A program made the translations under genes and the position numbers. From Streptomyces sp. Y2F8-2 (GTDB lineage: Bacteria; Actinomycetota; Actinomycetes; Streptomycetales; Streptomycetaceae), in the NCBI RefSeq assembly GCF_014905555.1, contig NZ_BNGS01000006.1, positions 372,001 through 436,000 on the forward strand: DNA of 64,000 nt, given 5' to 3'. Numbering within the stretch: position 1 is the stretch's first letter; each line of letters opens with the position of its first letter. Positions 1 through 9,400 of the stretch are shown piece by piece. The notes under the pieces are model-generated. The model saw only the letters and a list, made by a program, of their open reading frames with translations. It did no database searches and was not told the DNA's origin.

Positions 1-844
1 CGGGGCCGACCAGGCGGGCGGACTGGAAGTTCGCCGAGTTCAGGCTGACCGCGTTCTGCAGGTGCTTCGGGCCGACCATCTCGGAGACGAAGGACTGCCG
101 GGCCGGGTTGTCGACGACCGTGGCGAGTCCGACGGCGAAGGCGGCCACGTAGACGTGCCAGACCTGGACGTGCCCGGTCAGGGTCAGGAAGGCGAGGACG
201 AGGCCGGTGGCTCCCATCGCCGACTGCGTGACGAGCAGCGTCGGGCGCTTGGGCAGGCGGTCGACGAGGACGCCGCCGTACAGGCCGAACAGCAGCATCG
301 GCAGGAACTGCAGCGCCGTGGTGACACCGACGGCGGTGGAGGAGCCGGTCAGGCTGAGCACCAGCCAGTCCTGGGCGATGCGCTGCATCCAGGTGCCGGT
401 GTTGGAGACGACCTGGCCGAGGAAGAAGAGCCGGTAGTTGCGGATGCGCAGCGAGCTGAACATCGATGACTTGCGGGGCTCGGTCGGGACGGCGGTCCCG
501 GTGCGTTCGACGGACTCGGCCGGCAGGACGGGCTCGGTCCGCGCGGCGGACTCGGCCGGCAGCACGGGCTCGGTCCGTGGGACGGGGCCGGTCTGCCTGA
601 CGGGCGCGGTCCTTACGACGCGGCCGGTCCGTGCGACGGGCTTGGTGCGTGCGACGGGCTTGGTGCGTGCGACCGTCTCGGTCCGTTCGACGGTCCCGGT
701 CCGTTCGACGGGCTCGGTCCGTTCGGCAGGCTCGGGGCCCTCGGCGGGGGTGGGGGGTTGTGCCGGTTGCGCGGTCTCGTGGGCGGGCGGGGAGTCGTGG
801 GTGGCTGGTGCGGGGGCGGAAGCTGCTCCGGTTCCCGTACTCAA
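1..844 (-). CDS. MFS exporter, EntS-like (partial, C-terminus outside window)
   Basis: This is a major facilitator transporter that probably exports a small hydrophobic compound. The reverse-strand frame is open from the window edge. It encodes a typical first transmembrane block (SSLRIRNYRLFFLGQ near residue 130) and the loop motif DNPARQSF. A TTG start at 844 is chosen because AAGGAGG lies 9 nt upstream. This gives an unusual extension of about 127 residues rich in Pro, Thr, Arg and Glu, built from 18-bp DNA repeats. An internal ATG at 463 would give a conventional MFS N-terminus and is the main alternative. The gene lies downstream of, and in the same direction as, the MarR gene at 987-1424, which suggests MarR control. 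The C-terminal half is not visible. Confidence 0.8.
   Translation of the reverse strand, partial: MSTGTGAASAPAPATHDSPPAHETAQPAQPPTPAEGPEPAERTEPVERTGTVERTETVARTKPVARTKPVARTGRVVRTAPVRQTGPVPRTEPVLPAESAARTEPVLPAESVERTGTAVPTEPRKSSMFSSLRIRNYRLFFLGQVVSNTGTWMQRIAQDWLVLSLTGSSTAVGVTTALQFLPMLLFGLYGGVLVDRLPKRPTLLVTQSAMGATGLVLAFLTLTGHVQVWHVYVAAFAVGLATVVDNPARQSFVSEMVGPKHLQNAVSLNSANFQSARLVGP
500..738. repeat. Degenerate 18-bp repeats coding the MFS N-terminal extension
   Basis: Units of about 18 bp (for example two adjacent copies of CGGGCTTGGTGCGTGCGA), plus two copies of a longer block starting CGGACTCGGCCGGCAG, encode repeated E/A-R-T-x-P/T-V segments of the MFS extension on the minus strand. The period is a multiple of three, so copy-number change would keep the reading frame. 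Confidence 0.75.
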
Positions 845-986
845 AGGGATTCGCCTCCTTGCGATGACGGCTTCGTACGTACGCGGGTGGGGGCCGCGTC
901 GGTCACGGTGGGCGTCCGGCCCGGGCGCGCACCCGTGGCCGCGACACCCCGGCTCGGGGTGCCGCGGTACCCCGGATGCGCCCCGG

Positions 987-1424
987 TCACAGGTGCGCGA
1001 GCTTCTCGAGGACGGGGGCCGCGGCCCGCAGTGCCGCCCACTCGTCCTCGTCCAGGCCCTCGATCAGTCCGGCCAGGAACGCGTTTCTCTTGCGGCGGCT
1101 CTCCTCGAGCATCGCCTCGGCACGCTCGGTCTGGGTGACCACCTTCTGGCGCCGGTCCTCGGGGTGGGGCTCCAGGGCGACCAGACCCTTGCTCTCCAGC
1201 AGCGCCACGATGCGGGTCATCGAGGGCGGCTGGACGTGCTCCTTGCGGGCCAGCTCACCCGGGGTCGCGGAGCCGCAGCGGGCCAGGGTGCCGAGCACCG
1301 ACATCTCGGTCGGGCTCAGCGACTCGTCGACCCGCTGGTGCTTGAGTCGGCGCGACAGGCGCATCACGGCGGAGCGGAGAGCGTTCACGGCGGCAGCGTC
1401 GTCGCCATGGGTCAGGTCAGGCAT
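987..1424 (-). CDS. MarR-family transcriptional regulator
   Basis: This is a 145-aa winged-helix regulator with the MarR layout: a helical dimerisation start, the HTH around residues 45-75 (LSPTEMSVLGTL, then GELARKEHV and PPSMTRIVALLE), a wing with the PEDRRQ motif, and C-terminal helices. It is likely a ligand-responsive repressor of the MFS gene downstream on the same strand and of itself. The ATG at 1424 has no good ribosome-binding site. A TATCCT hexamer lies 7 nt upstream, suggesting a leaderless mRNA. A 7-bp inverted repeat overlaps this promoter. The ligand cannot be read from sequence. Confidence 0.93.
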   Translation of the reverse strand: MPDLTHGDDAAAVNALRSAVMRLSRRLKHQRVDESLSPTEMSVLGTLARCGSATPGELARKEHVQPPSMTRIVALLESKGLVALEPHPEDRRQKVVTQTERAEAMLEESRRKRNAFLAGLIEGLDEDEWAALRAAAPVLEKLAHL

Positions 1425-1426
1425 GC

Positions 1427-1458
1427 TCTTTAGGATAACTCATTACCTTCGCTAAAGA
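1427..1458 (-). promoter_or_regulatory. marR promoter and candidate MarR operator
   Basis: Reading the minus strand, TATCCT (1437-1432) sits 7 nt before the ATG. Perfect 7-bp arms TCTTTAG (1427-1433) and CTAAAGA (1452-1458) flank it with an 18-bp spacer. The position suggests autoregulation. Binding is inferred. Confidence 0.5.
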
Positions 1459-1546
1459 CCACCCGGAGATGCGCCCACAAGGGTGACTCCGACCACTTCC
1501 GCAGGCGGCACGACGGGACCAGGCAAGAAACTCCTGAGCTGCCTAC

Positions 1547-1564
1547 ATCACTCGAATGAGTGAT
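1547..1564. promoter_or_regulatory. Perfect palindrome upstream of the RHH gene
   Basis: ATCACTC-GAAT-GAGTGAT forms a perfect 7-bp inverted repeat. Outer CTGCC (1539-1543) and GGCAG (1567-1571) extend it as an imperfect stem. It lies 53 bp before the ribbon-helix-helix gene and is a natural candidate for its operator. An RNA hairpin is the alternative reading. Confidence 0.5.
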
Positions 1565-1617
1565 CCGGCAGCGGAACGTGACCCCTCGCGCGCCCGGTCC
1601 GGGCAACCCTCGTCGCC

Positions 1618-1812
1618 ATGGGGACCAGCGTGCTCAGTGTGCGGATAGACAGGGAACTGCTCGAGCGGCTCCGGCACCACGCCGCCAGAAGAGGAATGAG
1701 CGTCCAGGACTATGTCGTCCGGACGCTCATTCGGGATGACTTCGACCAGCGGTTCGAGGCCGCCGTCGAGGAGACGGAACGGTTCTACAACGGTTCTACG
1801 CCGGTCACCTGA
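1618..1812 (+). CDS. Ribbon-helix-helix (CopG/Arc-type) DNA-binding protein
   Basis: A 64-aa protein whose N-terminal half fits a ribbon-helix-helix fold: a beta-strand (LSVRIDREL), a helix (LLERLRHHAARRG), the turn MSVQDYV and a second helix. Such proteins bind DNA as dimers, often as antitoxins or small repressors. No toxin gene lies next to it, so a stand-alone regulator is more likely. The C-terminal tail (FEAAVEETERFYN) could still be a partner-binding segment. The ATG at 1618 lacks an obvious ribosome-binding site. An AACCCT hexamer 7 nt upstream may give a leaderless transcript. Confidence 0.7.
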   Translation: MGTSVLSVRIDRELLERLRHHAARRGMSVQDYVVRTLIRDDFDQRFEAAVEETERFYNGSTPVT

Positions 1813-1845
1813 CCGTCGCCCGACCCCGGAGACCGACCCGGCGGA

Positions 1846-3297
1846 TCAGGTCAGGCCCAGCGCCGGCATCAGGTAGTAGAAGGCGAAGACCGCCGCCACC
1901 ACGTACATCGCCGCCGGGACCTCACGCCCGCGGCCCGCGGCCAGGCGCAGCAGGGCGAAGGTGATGAAGCCCATGCCGATGCCGTTCGTGATCGAGTACG
2001 TGAACGGCATCATCAGCATGGTCACGAAGGCGGGGATGGCGATCGTGTAGTCCGCCCAGTCGATCTCCTTGATCGAGTTGGACAGGATCAGGAAGCCCAC
2101 CGCGACCAGGGCCGGGGTGGCCGCCTGGGACGGGACCATCGTGGCGACCGGGGTGAGGAAGAGCGCCACCGCGAACAGCAGGCCCGTGACGACGTTCGCG
2201 AAGCCCGTGCGCGCCCCCTCGCCGACACCGGCCGTGGACTCCACGAAACAGGTGGTGGCCGAGGAGGAGCTGGCGCCGCCCGCCGCGACCGCGATGCCGT
2301 CGACGAAGAGGACCTTGTTGATGCCGGGCATGTTGCCCTCGGCGTCGGTCAGCTTGGCCTCGTCGCTGATGCCCATGATCGTGCCCATCGCGTCGAAGAA
2401 GCACGACAGCAGGACCGTGAAGACGAACAGGATGCCGGTCAGCACGCCGACCTTGCCGAAGCCTCCGAACAGGCTGACCTTGCCGATCAGGCCGAAGTCG
2501 GGGCTGGCGACCGGGTTGCCGGGCCACTTCGGGACGGTCAGCCCCCAGCTCGGGATCTTGGCGACGGCGTTGAGGACCACCGCGAGGACCGTCATCGCGA
2601 CGATCGAGATCAGGATCGCGCCCGGAACCTTGCGGACGATCAGCGCGAAGGTGAGCAGCGCGCCGAGGACGAAGACCAGCACCGGCCAGCCGTTCAGGTG
2701 GCCGTTCATGCCGAGCTGGAGCGGGACCGTGGTCTGGGCGACGTCGGGGATGCGGGTGACGAAGCCGGAGTCCACGAGACCGATCAGCATGATGAACAGG
2801 CCGATGCCGATCGCGATGCCCTTGCGCAGGCCGAGCGGCACGGCGTTCATCACGCGCTCGCGCAGACCGGTGGCGACGAGGAGCATGACCACGAAACCGG
2901 CGAGGACGACCATGCCCATCGCGTCCGGCCACGACATGCGCGGGGCGAGCTGGAGGGCAACGACCGTGTTCACGCCGAGGCCGGCGGCGAGGGCGATCGG
3001 GACGTTGCCGATCACGCCCATGAGCAGCGTGGTGAAGGCGGCCGTCACGGCCGTCGCGGTGACGAGCTGGCCGTGGTCCAGGTGGTGCCCGTACATGTCC
3101 TTCGCGCTGCCGAGGATGATCGGGTTCAGCACGATGATGTACGCCATCGCGAAGAAGGTGGCGAAACCGCCGCGGATCTCACGGGACAGCGTGCTGCCCC
3201 GCTCGGAGATCTTGAAGTAGCGGTCGAGGGCGCCGGACGGCGGCCGGGTGCCCGGCTGCTGCGGGGCGGAGGCCTTGGCGGGGGCCGAGGTGGACAT
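1846..3297 (-). CDS. NCS2/AzgA-type purine (hypoxanthine/guanine/adenine) permease
   Basis: A 483-aa multi-pass permease of the nucleobase:cation symporter-2 superfamily, AzgA branch. It shows the family start (LDRYFKISERGST..REIRGG), the AYIIVLNP helix, GLGVNTVVA, FDAMGTIMGISDEA and the SSSATTCFVES segment near the substrate site. It probably imports purine bases with protons. The ATG at 3297 is preferred because GAGGT lies upstream. The frame stays open a further 50 codons upstream, but that stretch does not look like permease. The gene stands alone, followed by the convergent small RHH gene. Confidence 0.92.
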   Translation of the reverse strand: MSTSAPAKASAPQQPGTRPPSGALDRYFKISERGSTLSREIRGGFATFFAMAYIIVLNPIILGSAKDMYGHHLDHGQLVTATAVTAAFTTLLMGVIGNVPIALAAGLGVNTVVALQLAPRMSWPDAMGMVVLAGFVVMLLVATGLRERVMNAVPLGLRKGIAIGIGLFIMLIGLVDSGFVTRIPDVAQTTVPLQLGMNGHLNGWPVLVFVLGALLTFALIVRKVPGAILISIVAMTVLAVVLNAVAKIPSWGLTVPKWPGNPVASPDFGLIGKVSLFGGFGKVGVLTGILFVFTVLLSCFFDAMGTIMGISDEAKLTDAEGNMPGINKVLFVDGIAVAAGGASSSSATTCFVESTAGVGEGARTGFANVVTGLLFAVALFLTPVATMVPSQAATPALVAVGFLILSNSIKEIDWADYTIAIPAFVTMLMMPFTYSITNGIGMGFITFALLRLAAGRGREVPAAMYVVAAVFAFYYLMPALGLT

Positions 3298-3544
3298 GCG
3301 GGACCTCAATGTGCACGGGATCACGGGGATCGCTGACAAACGTGATCGAGTCTCGCCGTCGCCTGTCACCAACAGGTTCCCCCACGCTTCCGTTGGTGCT
3401 TCATACGAACGTAAGCGGCCAGACTCGAACTGTTTCAGTATGAACATATAAGCCTTTGATCGCTATCTCCGCGCGTAGACCCTTGGTGTGCAAGGGCCCC
3501 CGGGGCCACGCCCGGGTCGAGGTCGGGGCGGTTTCGGCTCCTCG
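3298..3544. other. Leader/promoter region between permease and DUF2530 gene
   Basis: This divergent intergenic region of about 250 bp contains a perfect inverted repeat, CACCAAC (3367-3373) and GTTGGTG (3392-3398). It would lie in the 5' leader of the permease mRNA. No known purine riboswitch core was recognised. Nothing else could be assigned. Confidence 0.35.
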
Positions 3545-3550
3545 TAAGCT
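3545..3550 (+). promoter_or_regulatory. Leaderless-type -10 box for the DUF2530 gene
   Basis: TAAGCT lies 6 nt before the ATG at 3557, the spacing expected when transcription starts at the start codon. This supports ATG 3557 over GTG 3551. Confidence 0.5.
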
Positions 3551-3556
3551 GTGCGC

Positions 3557-3829
3557 ATGGCGAAGTGGACCCCCAGGCACGAGGCGCCGGAGCCCCTTGA
3601 GGGCCCCGTGGTGCCCGTCGTCACCGGCGGCACGATCCTCTGGTTGCTGATGTTCCTGGTCCAGTTGCCGTTCTACGGCTGGTTCGCCGACCACGGGCAC
3701 ACATGGTGGCTGTGGACGTGCCTGGCGGGAGCGGGGCTGGGCTGCGTGGGCATCTGGTACGTACGCAGGCGGGACGCGGCGATCAAGCGGGACGCGGCGA
3801 TCAAGCGGGCCGCCGACGCCGAGCGGTGA
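3557..3829 (+). CDS. DUF2530 small membrane protein
   Basis: A 90-aa protein with two predicted transmembrane helices: TILWLLMFLVQLPFYGWFA around residues 25-43, and a second segment from about 50 to 70. The loop is rich in His and Trp (DHGHTWWLW) and the tail is basic. The family is conserved in Streptomyces but has no known function. The tail contains a tandem duplication of RDAAIK caused by an 18-bp repeat. The start is fixed by a TAAGCT box 6 nt upstream. Confidence 0.82.
   Translation: MAKWTPRHEAPEPLEGPVVPVVTGGTILWLLMFLVQLPFYGWFADHGHTWWLWTCLAGAGLGCVGIWYVRRRDAAIKRDAAIKRAADAER
3770..3805 (+). repeat. Two-copy 18-bp tandem repeat in DUF2530 tail
   Basis: CGGGACGCGGCGATCAAG occurs twice head to tail (3770-3787, 3788-3805) and duplicates six residues in frame. 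Confidence 0.9.
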
Positions 3830-3935
3830 CTTTCGCAGTACCTCTCCCGCGTTCCCTCCGACCCCCGCATGAGCCGCCCTCCTCCCCTGGTCGGATCTTT
3901 GAAGTGCTCGGCGGGTGAAGGCGCAAATCCGCACG

Positions 3936-3941
3936 TACCGT
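3936..3941 (+). promoter_or_regulatory. Leaderless-type -10 box for the P-type ATPase
   Basis: TACCGT lies 7 nt before the ATG at 3949. No convincing -35 element or ribosome-binding site is visible. Confidence 0.42.
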
Positions 3942-3948
3942 CGAATGC

Positions 3949-6342
3949 ATGACGCACATCGACGCGGGCGCCGAACTCGATCCCGTGCACCCCGTCCCGA
4001 TGCCCGTGCGGACGCGCGGCCTGACCGCCGCGGAAGTGGCCGAGCGGGTCGCCCGCGGTGACGTCAACGACGTTCCCGTGCGCAGCAGCCGCTCCCTCGG
4101 CGAGATCGTCCGCGCGAACGTCTTCACCCGCTTCAACGCGATCATCGGTGTGCTCTGGCTGATCATGCTGTTCGTGGCGCCGTTCCAGGACAGCCTGTTC
4201 GGATACGTCATCATCGCGAACACCGGGATCGGCATCATCCAGGAGTGGCGGGCCAAGAAGACCCTGGACTCCCTCGCCGTGATCGGCGAGGCACGGCCGA
4301 CCGTGCGCCGGGACGGGACGGCGGCCCAGATCGGTACGTCCGAGATCGTGCTGGACGACGTCATCGAGATCGGGCCGGGGGACAAGATCGTCGTCGACGG
4401 CGTCTGCGTCGAGACCGACGGGCTGGAGATCGACGAGTCACTGCTCACCGGCGAGGCCGACCCCGTCGTCAAACGGCCCGGTGACCCGGTGATGTCCGGC
4501 AGCTTCGTGGTCGCGGGCGGTGGCGCGTTCCAGGCGACCAAGGTGGGCCGCGAGGCCTACGCCGTCCAGCTCGCCGAGGAGGCGAGCCGTTTCACGCTCG
4601 TGCACTCCGAGCTGCGCACCGGCATCTCCACCATCCTCAAGTACGTCACGTGGATGATGGTCCCGACCGCGGTCGGCCTGGTCGTCAGCCAGCTGGTGAC
4701 GACGCAGCACGGGATCAAGGACTCCGTCGCCCGCACGGTCGGCGGCATCGTGCCCATGGTCCCCGAGGGGCTGGTCCTGCTGACCTCCGTGGCCTTCGCG
4801 ATCGGTGTCATACGGCTGGGCCGCAAGCAGGTCCTCGTCCAGGAACTGCCCGCCATCGAGGGGCTCGCCCGCATCGACACCGTCTGCCTCGACAAGACGG
4901 GCACCCTCACCGAGGGCGGCATGGACGTCACCGAGCTGCGACCGCTCCAGGGCGCCGACGAGACCTACATACGCAAGGTCCTCGGCGCCCTCGGCGAGGC
5001 GGACCCGCGCCCGAACGCCTCCCTCCAGGCCATCATCGACGCCTACCCCGACAGCGAGGACTGGCGCTGCCTCGAGGCCCTGCCCTTCTCCTCCGCCCGC
5101 AAGTACAGCGGCGCCTCCTTCAGCGAGGGCGACGGCCAGGCCGGCACCTGGCTCCTCGGCGCCCCCGACGTCCTCCTCGACCCCGACGACCCGGCGCTGA
5201 CCGAGACCGAGCGGCTGAGCGAGCAGGGGCTGCGCGTGCTGCTGCTGGCCCGTGCCTCCCGGGACCTGGACGACCCCCGGGTCACGGCCGGCGTCCGGCC
5301 CACCGCGCTGGTCGTCCTGGAGCAGCGGCTGCGCCCGGACGCTGCCGACACCCTGCGCTACTTCGCCGACCAGAACGTCCGTGCCAAGGTCATCTCCGGC
5401 GACAACGCGGTGTCGGTGGGCGCGGTGGCCGGAAAACTCGGCATCCGTGGCGAGGTGATGGACGCCCGGCACCTGCCGCAGAACCAGGACGAGATGGGGA
5501 AGTCCCTGGACAAGGGCACCGTCTTCGGCCGGGTCACCCCGCAGCAGAAGCGGGACATGGTGGGCGCGCTCCAGTCGCGCGGGTACACGGTGGCGATGAC
5601 GGGCGACGGCGTGAACGACGTGCTGGCGCTCAAGGACGCGGACATCGGGGTGTCGATGGGCTCCGGCTCGGAGGCGACCCGGGCCGTGGCGCAGATCGTG
5701 CTGCTCGACAACAGCTTCGCGACGCTGCCGTCGGTGGTCGGCGAGGGACGGCGCGTCATCGGGAACATCACGCGGGTCGCGACGCTGTTCCTGGTGAAGA
5801 CCGTGTACTCGGTGCTCCTGGCGGTGCTGGTGGTGTGCTCGCAGGTGGAATACCCGTTCCTGCCCCGGCACCTGACCCTGCTGTCGACCCTGACGATCGG
5901 CGTCCCGGCGTTCTTCCTGGCCCTCGCGCCGAACAACGAGCGGGCGAGGCCCCACTTCGTCCGGCGGGTGATGCGGTACTCGATCCCGGGCGGGGCGGTG
6001 GCGGCGGTCGCCACGTTCGTCACGTACCTGATCGCCCGCCACCACTACAGCGGCCCCGGCTCCCTGGAGGCGGAGACCAGCGCGGCGACCCTCACGCTGT
6101 TCCTGATCGCCATGTGGGTGCTGGCCATCGTCGCCCGCCCCTACACCTGGTGGCGGATCGGTCTGGTGGCCGCGATGGGCGTGGCGTTCCTGTGCGTGCT
6201 GGCCGTGCCGTGGTTGCAGCACTTCTTCGCCCTGAGGCTGGTCGGGGAGACGATCCCCTGGGTCGCGGTGGGCATCGCGGCGGTGTCGGCGGCCGCCCTG
6301 GAGCTGCTCTGGACGTGGGTCGACCGCCGGTTCCCCGCGTGA
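3949..6342 (+). CDS. Cation-transporting P-type ATPase (CtpE-like)
   Basis: A 797-aa P-type ATPase that pumps a cation across the plasma membrane using ATP. It has the actuator TGE loop (SLLTGEADPV), the M4 segment MVPEGLVLLTS, the phosphorylation motif DKTGTLT (Asp about residue 315), the hinge motif TGDGVND (about residue 550) and a C-terminal set of about six membrane helices. There is no N-terminal heavy-metal domain and no CPC motif. The PEGL M4 signature resembles mycobacterial CtpE, a calcium transporter, so calcium is the best guess. The gene is monocistronic and ends against a tandem repeat facing the next, convergent gene. Confidence 0.9.
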   Translation: MTHIDAGAELDPVHPVPMPVRTRGLTAAEVAERVARGDVNDVPVRSSRSLGEIVRANVFTRFNAIIGVLWLIMLFVAPFQDSLFGYVIIANTGIGIIQEWRAKKTLDSLAVIGEARPTVRRDGTAAQIGTSEIVLDDVIEIGPGDKIVVDGVCVETDGLEIDESLLTGEADPVVKRPGDPVMSGSFVVAGGGAFQATKVGREAYAVQLAEEASRFTLVHSELRTGISTILKYVTWMMVPTAVGLVVSQLVTTQHGIKDSVARTVGGIVPMVPEGLVLLTSVAFAIGVIRLGRKQVLVQELPAIEGLARIDTVCLDKTGTLTEGGMDVTELRPLQGADETYIRKVLGALGEADPRPNASLQAIIDAYPDSEDWRCLEALPFSSARKYSGASFSEGDGQAGTWLLGAPDVLLDPDDPALTETERLSEQGLRVLLLARASRDLDDPRVTAGVRPTALVVLEQRLRPDAADTLRYFADQNVRAKVISGDNAVSVGAVAGKLGIRGEVMDARHLPQNQDEMGKSLDKGTVFGRVTPQQKRDMVGALQSRGYTVAMTGDGVNDVLALKDADIGVSMGSGSEATRAVAQIVLLDNSFATLPSVVGEGRRVIGNITRVATLFLVKTVYSVLLAVLVVCSQVEYPFLPRHLTLLSTLTIGVPAFFLALAPNNERARPHFVRRVMRYSIPGGAVAAVATFVTYLIARHHYSGPGSLEAETSAATLTLFLIAMWVLAIVARPYTWWRIGLVAAMGVAFLCVLAVPWLQHFFALRLVGETIPWVAVGIAAVSAAALELLWTWVDRRFPA

Positions 6343-6412
6343 TGCCTCAGCCGAACCTGATGCCTCAGCCGAACGTGATACCTCAGCCGAACGTGATGCC
6401 TCAGTCCGATGT
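6341..6412. repeat. Four-copy 18-bp tandem repeat between convergent genes
   Basis: Four units of GATGCCTCAGCCGAACNT occupy 6341-6358, 6359-6376, 6377-6394 and 6395-6412, with the last two slightly diverged. The first unit overlaps the stop codon of the P-type ATPase gene. The array fills the gap to the 3' end of the sacsin-like gene. No hairpin was seen. Confidence 0.85.
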
Positions 6413-6418
6413 GATGCC

Positions 6419-9400
6419 CTAGTCGAACCAGCGGTCCCGCGCCAGCTCCTCGGTGCGGGACGGGTCCTCCAGCAGCGCCGCCACCTCGAAGCGGCGCGGC
6501 CACTGGCCCGCCGCCCAGGCCAGGCCCGCCGCGACGCCCTCCAGGGTGGCCGCGTGCAGCACACCGTCGGACGTCAGGCGCCAGTCCAGCTCGACCCCGT
6601 CGACGACGAGTTCCTCGTGCTCCACGTACGTCTGCGGCGTCCGCGGTCCGAGCAGGACCCGCACCGAGTCCGGTACGTCGTGCTCGACGCCCTCGGAGGT
6701 CACCTCGCCCGTCACCGACTCGCTCAGCCGTCGTACCTGGAACAGCTCGGCCAGGTCGGCGGCCCGGGCCGGGCGGACCGGCAGCAGGGGGACGCCCTCG
6801 GTGAAGGGCAGCAGGTCGGGCGAGTCGACGACCACCGCGTCGGCGGCGTCCACGACGGTCACGCGCCCGTCGACCACCGCCCGCAGCTCCTCCGGCAAGG
6901 TCACCTGCTGCGGGTCCAGCTCGGCCAACGCGCCGTACAGCGCGTGCAGTTGCGCGGCCGTGACGGCGCGGTCCGGGTCGGCGAGCCGGTCGAGGAGTTC
7001 CGCGGCGCCGCCGGGCTCGTCGAGGAGGGCGGCGACCGACGTCCGTACGCCGAGGGCGCGCAGCACCTGCTCGTCGTCGAAGCCGGTGGCGTCCGCCTCG
7101 TCGTACAGGCCGTGCAGCAGCGGGTCGCCGCCCGCCGCGCGCAGACCGGCCGGGCGGCGGCCGTCCAGCACCGGGTGGCCGCGCAGCCACCAGGCCGCGT
7201 AGGGGCGTACGACCTCGTGCGTGCCGTCCGGCAGCAGCACCCGCACCGACTGGGTGAGCGCGTCCCTGAGCGGGGGCTGCGAGAGCAGGGCGAGGGCCTG
7301 CGGCCAGCGGTCGTCGTCGACCAGGTCCAGGTCCCGCACCGCGACGATCTCGGTCGCCACCGGCGGTACGGGTGTGTCGGGCAGCCGGTCGAGGACGTCC
7401 TCGCACCACACGTCGACCGCGTCGAGCAGCCCCACGTCGTCGGGTTCGGCGAAGTCGGAGTCGCGGGGCTCCAGTTCGTCCGGGTCCAGGACGACATCGG
7501 TGGCGCGGACGAGGGCGAAATCGGCGAGCACGCCGCAGGCGGCCAGCGGCTGCTCGCCCCAGCGTTCGGCGAGGTCGGCGTCCACGAAGGCCAGTTCGCC
7601 CTCGCGCATGACGCTCGCGAAGGGGCTGCCGGGCAGCACGAGTTCCCCGGCGGGCGCGAGTTCGCCGTCCTCGTCGGGCAGCGCGAGCGCGCCGAGCCAC
7701 GGCTCGTCACCGGGGTCGAGGGCCGCCTCGCGGACGAGGGCGAGCACGGTGTCCGCCAGCTCCTCTGCGTCCAGGCCGTCCTCCTCCCAGCCCACGCCCT
7801 CGTCCTCGAGGGAGGCGGCGACGGCGGCCCGCACCTGCGGGGTGGTGAGGATGGCCCGCGGGGTGGCCGGGAGCGCGCCGAGCTTCTCCAGCAGCGGGTG
7901 GGCGCCGTCCGCGTGGGCGACCTTCAGTCCCAGCCGGGCCAGCGCCTCCGGAGCCACCGGCGGCCCGTCGAAGGTCGGCAGCAGGACCTGCCGGGGCCCG
8001 ATCGTGGTCCGCCCGTCGGCCAGCGGCACCGGCAGCCCGGACAACCGGTCCGGGTCGACCCCGGCCAGGCTGTCGTACAGCCGCCACCACCACTCCGGCG
8101 CCTTCTCCAGCCCCGCGAGCCGGTCGATCGCCTCGGTCAGCGGCACCCGGGCCACGCCCAGCGTCCGCAGCTCCACGCGGCGTTCGAGGCCCGCGGGCAG
8201 CAGGCAGGGCAGCACCTCGGCGAGCACCCGCACGGTCCCGGTCCCGGCGCCCTCGACGATCTCGGCGTCCCGGGGGCGCAGTGCCTCGGGCAGTTCCTCG
8301 TCGTCGCCGGGCTCGTTCGCGGGCGGCAGGAAAGCGGTGCGCGGCAGCCGCTCCAGGATGGCCCCGCGCAGCGCGCCGTCCAGCTCCCCCTTGCCCAGCG
8401 GCCCCGGCACCAGGTCGAGGATGCCGGGGGTCACCGGGCGCCAGGCGGCGAGGAGTTCGGCGTAGGCGTCGGCCGCGCGCTCCACCAGGAAGTCGGTCAG
8501 CGGGCCGGGCGCGGCGTGGCGGCGGCTGGTGTCCAGCGGGAACGACGCGATGAGCAGGGCGGGCACCCCGAGCGGCTCGTCGCTGGGGGTCGGGGCGTGC
8601 ACCACCGGGGCGGTGCGGGGACGGCCCGGGGTGCCGTCGGCCTCCGCGGGGACGGCCCAGGTGACGGACCAGTGGGGGCGCAGCCGCTCCTCGACCGGGC
8701 GGTCGGCGAGCAGGTCGGGGGTGAGGGGGCCGTGCTGGGAGACGGTGCGCCAGCGGGTGGTGCCGTCCCGGGAGTCCTCCACGACGGTGTGGGTGCCCTC
8801 GGTGCGGCGGACCAGCGTGCGCGGGCTCTCGTCGTGGATCTCGACGACGACCTCTTCGAGGCCGGGCAGGGCGAGCAGCAGCGCGTCGTCGACGGCCCCC
8901 AGCAGCCGCTCGGCCAGATCGGCGGCCGCCGCGTCGCGCAGCGGGAGGATGACGGCGGTGTCGTACGGGTCCGGGGCGGTGCCCTCGGCGGCGAACGGCA
9001 GCCTCAGCAGCGGTACGTGCCCGTCGCGGCGGCGGATCTCGTCGCCGAGGCCGGGGCTGTGCCGGGCGGTCTCGGTGGCGAGTTCCCGGGCCTCGGACAG
9101 GGCCCAGCGCACCCCTCCGTGCCGGCCGACGACCGCGGGTTCGTCACTGACGGAGAGCACGGCCGCGAAGCCGACGCCGAAGCGGCCGACGGCCTGCTCC
9201 CGTTCGTCGCGCTTGGCGGAGGCCCGCAGGGTGGACAGCGACTCGACACCGGCCGCGTCGAGCGGGGCACCGGTGTTGGCGGCGACGAGCACACCCTCGC
9301 GGAGGGTCAGCCGGAGCCGGCCGGGCACCCCCGCCCGGGCCGCGGCGTCGGCGGCGTTCTGTGCGAGCTCCACGACGAGGCGGTCGCGGTAGCCGCCGAG

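Noticed and set aside
3297..3447. 50-residue N-terminal extension of the purine permease
   Set aside because: In-frame but lacks family similarity, and the ATG at 3297 has a ribosome-binding site.
4438..6564. Long open frame on the minus strand across the P-type ATPase gene
   Set aside because: It is antisense to a gene with all P-type ATPase motifs and has Arg/His/Gly-rich shadow composition typical of GC-biased DNA.
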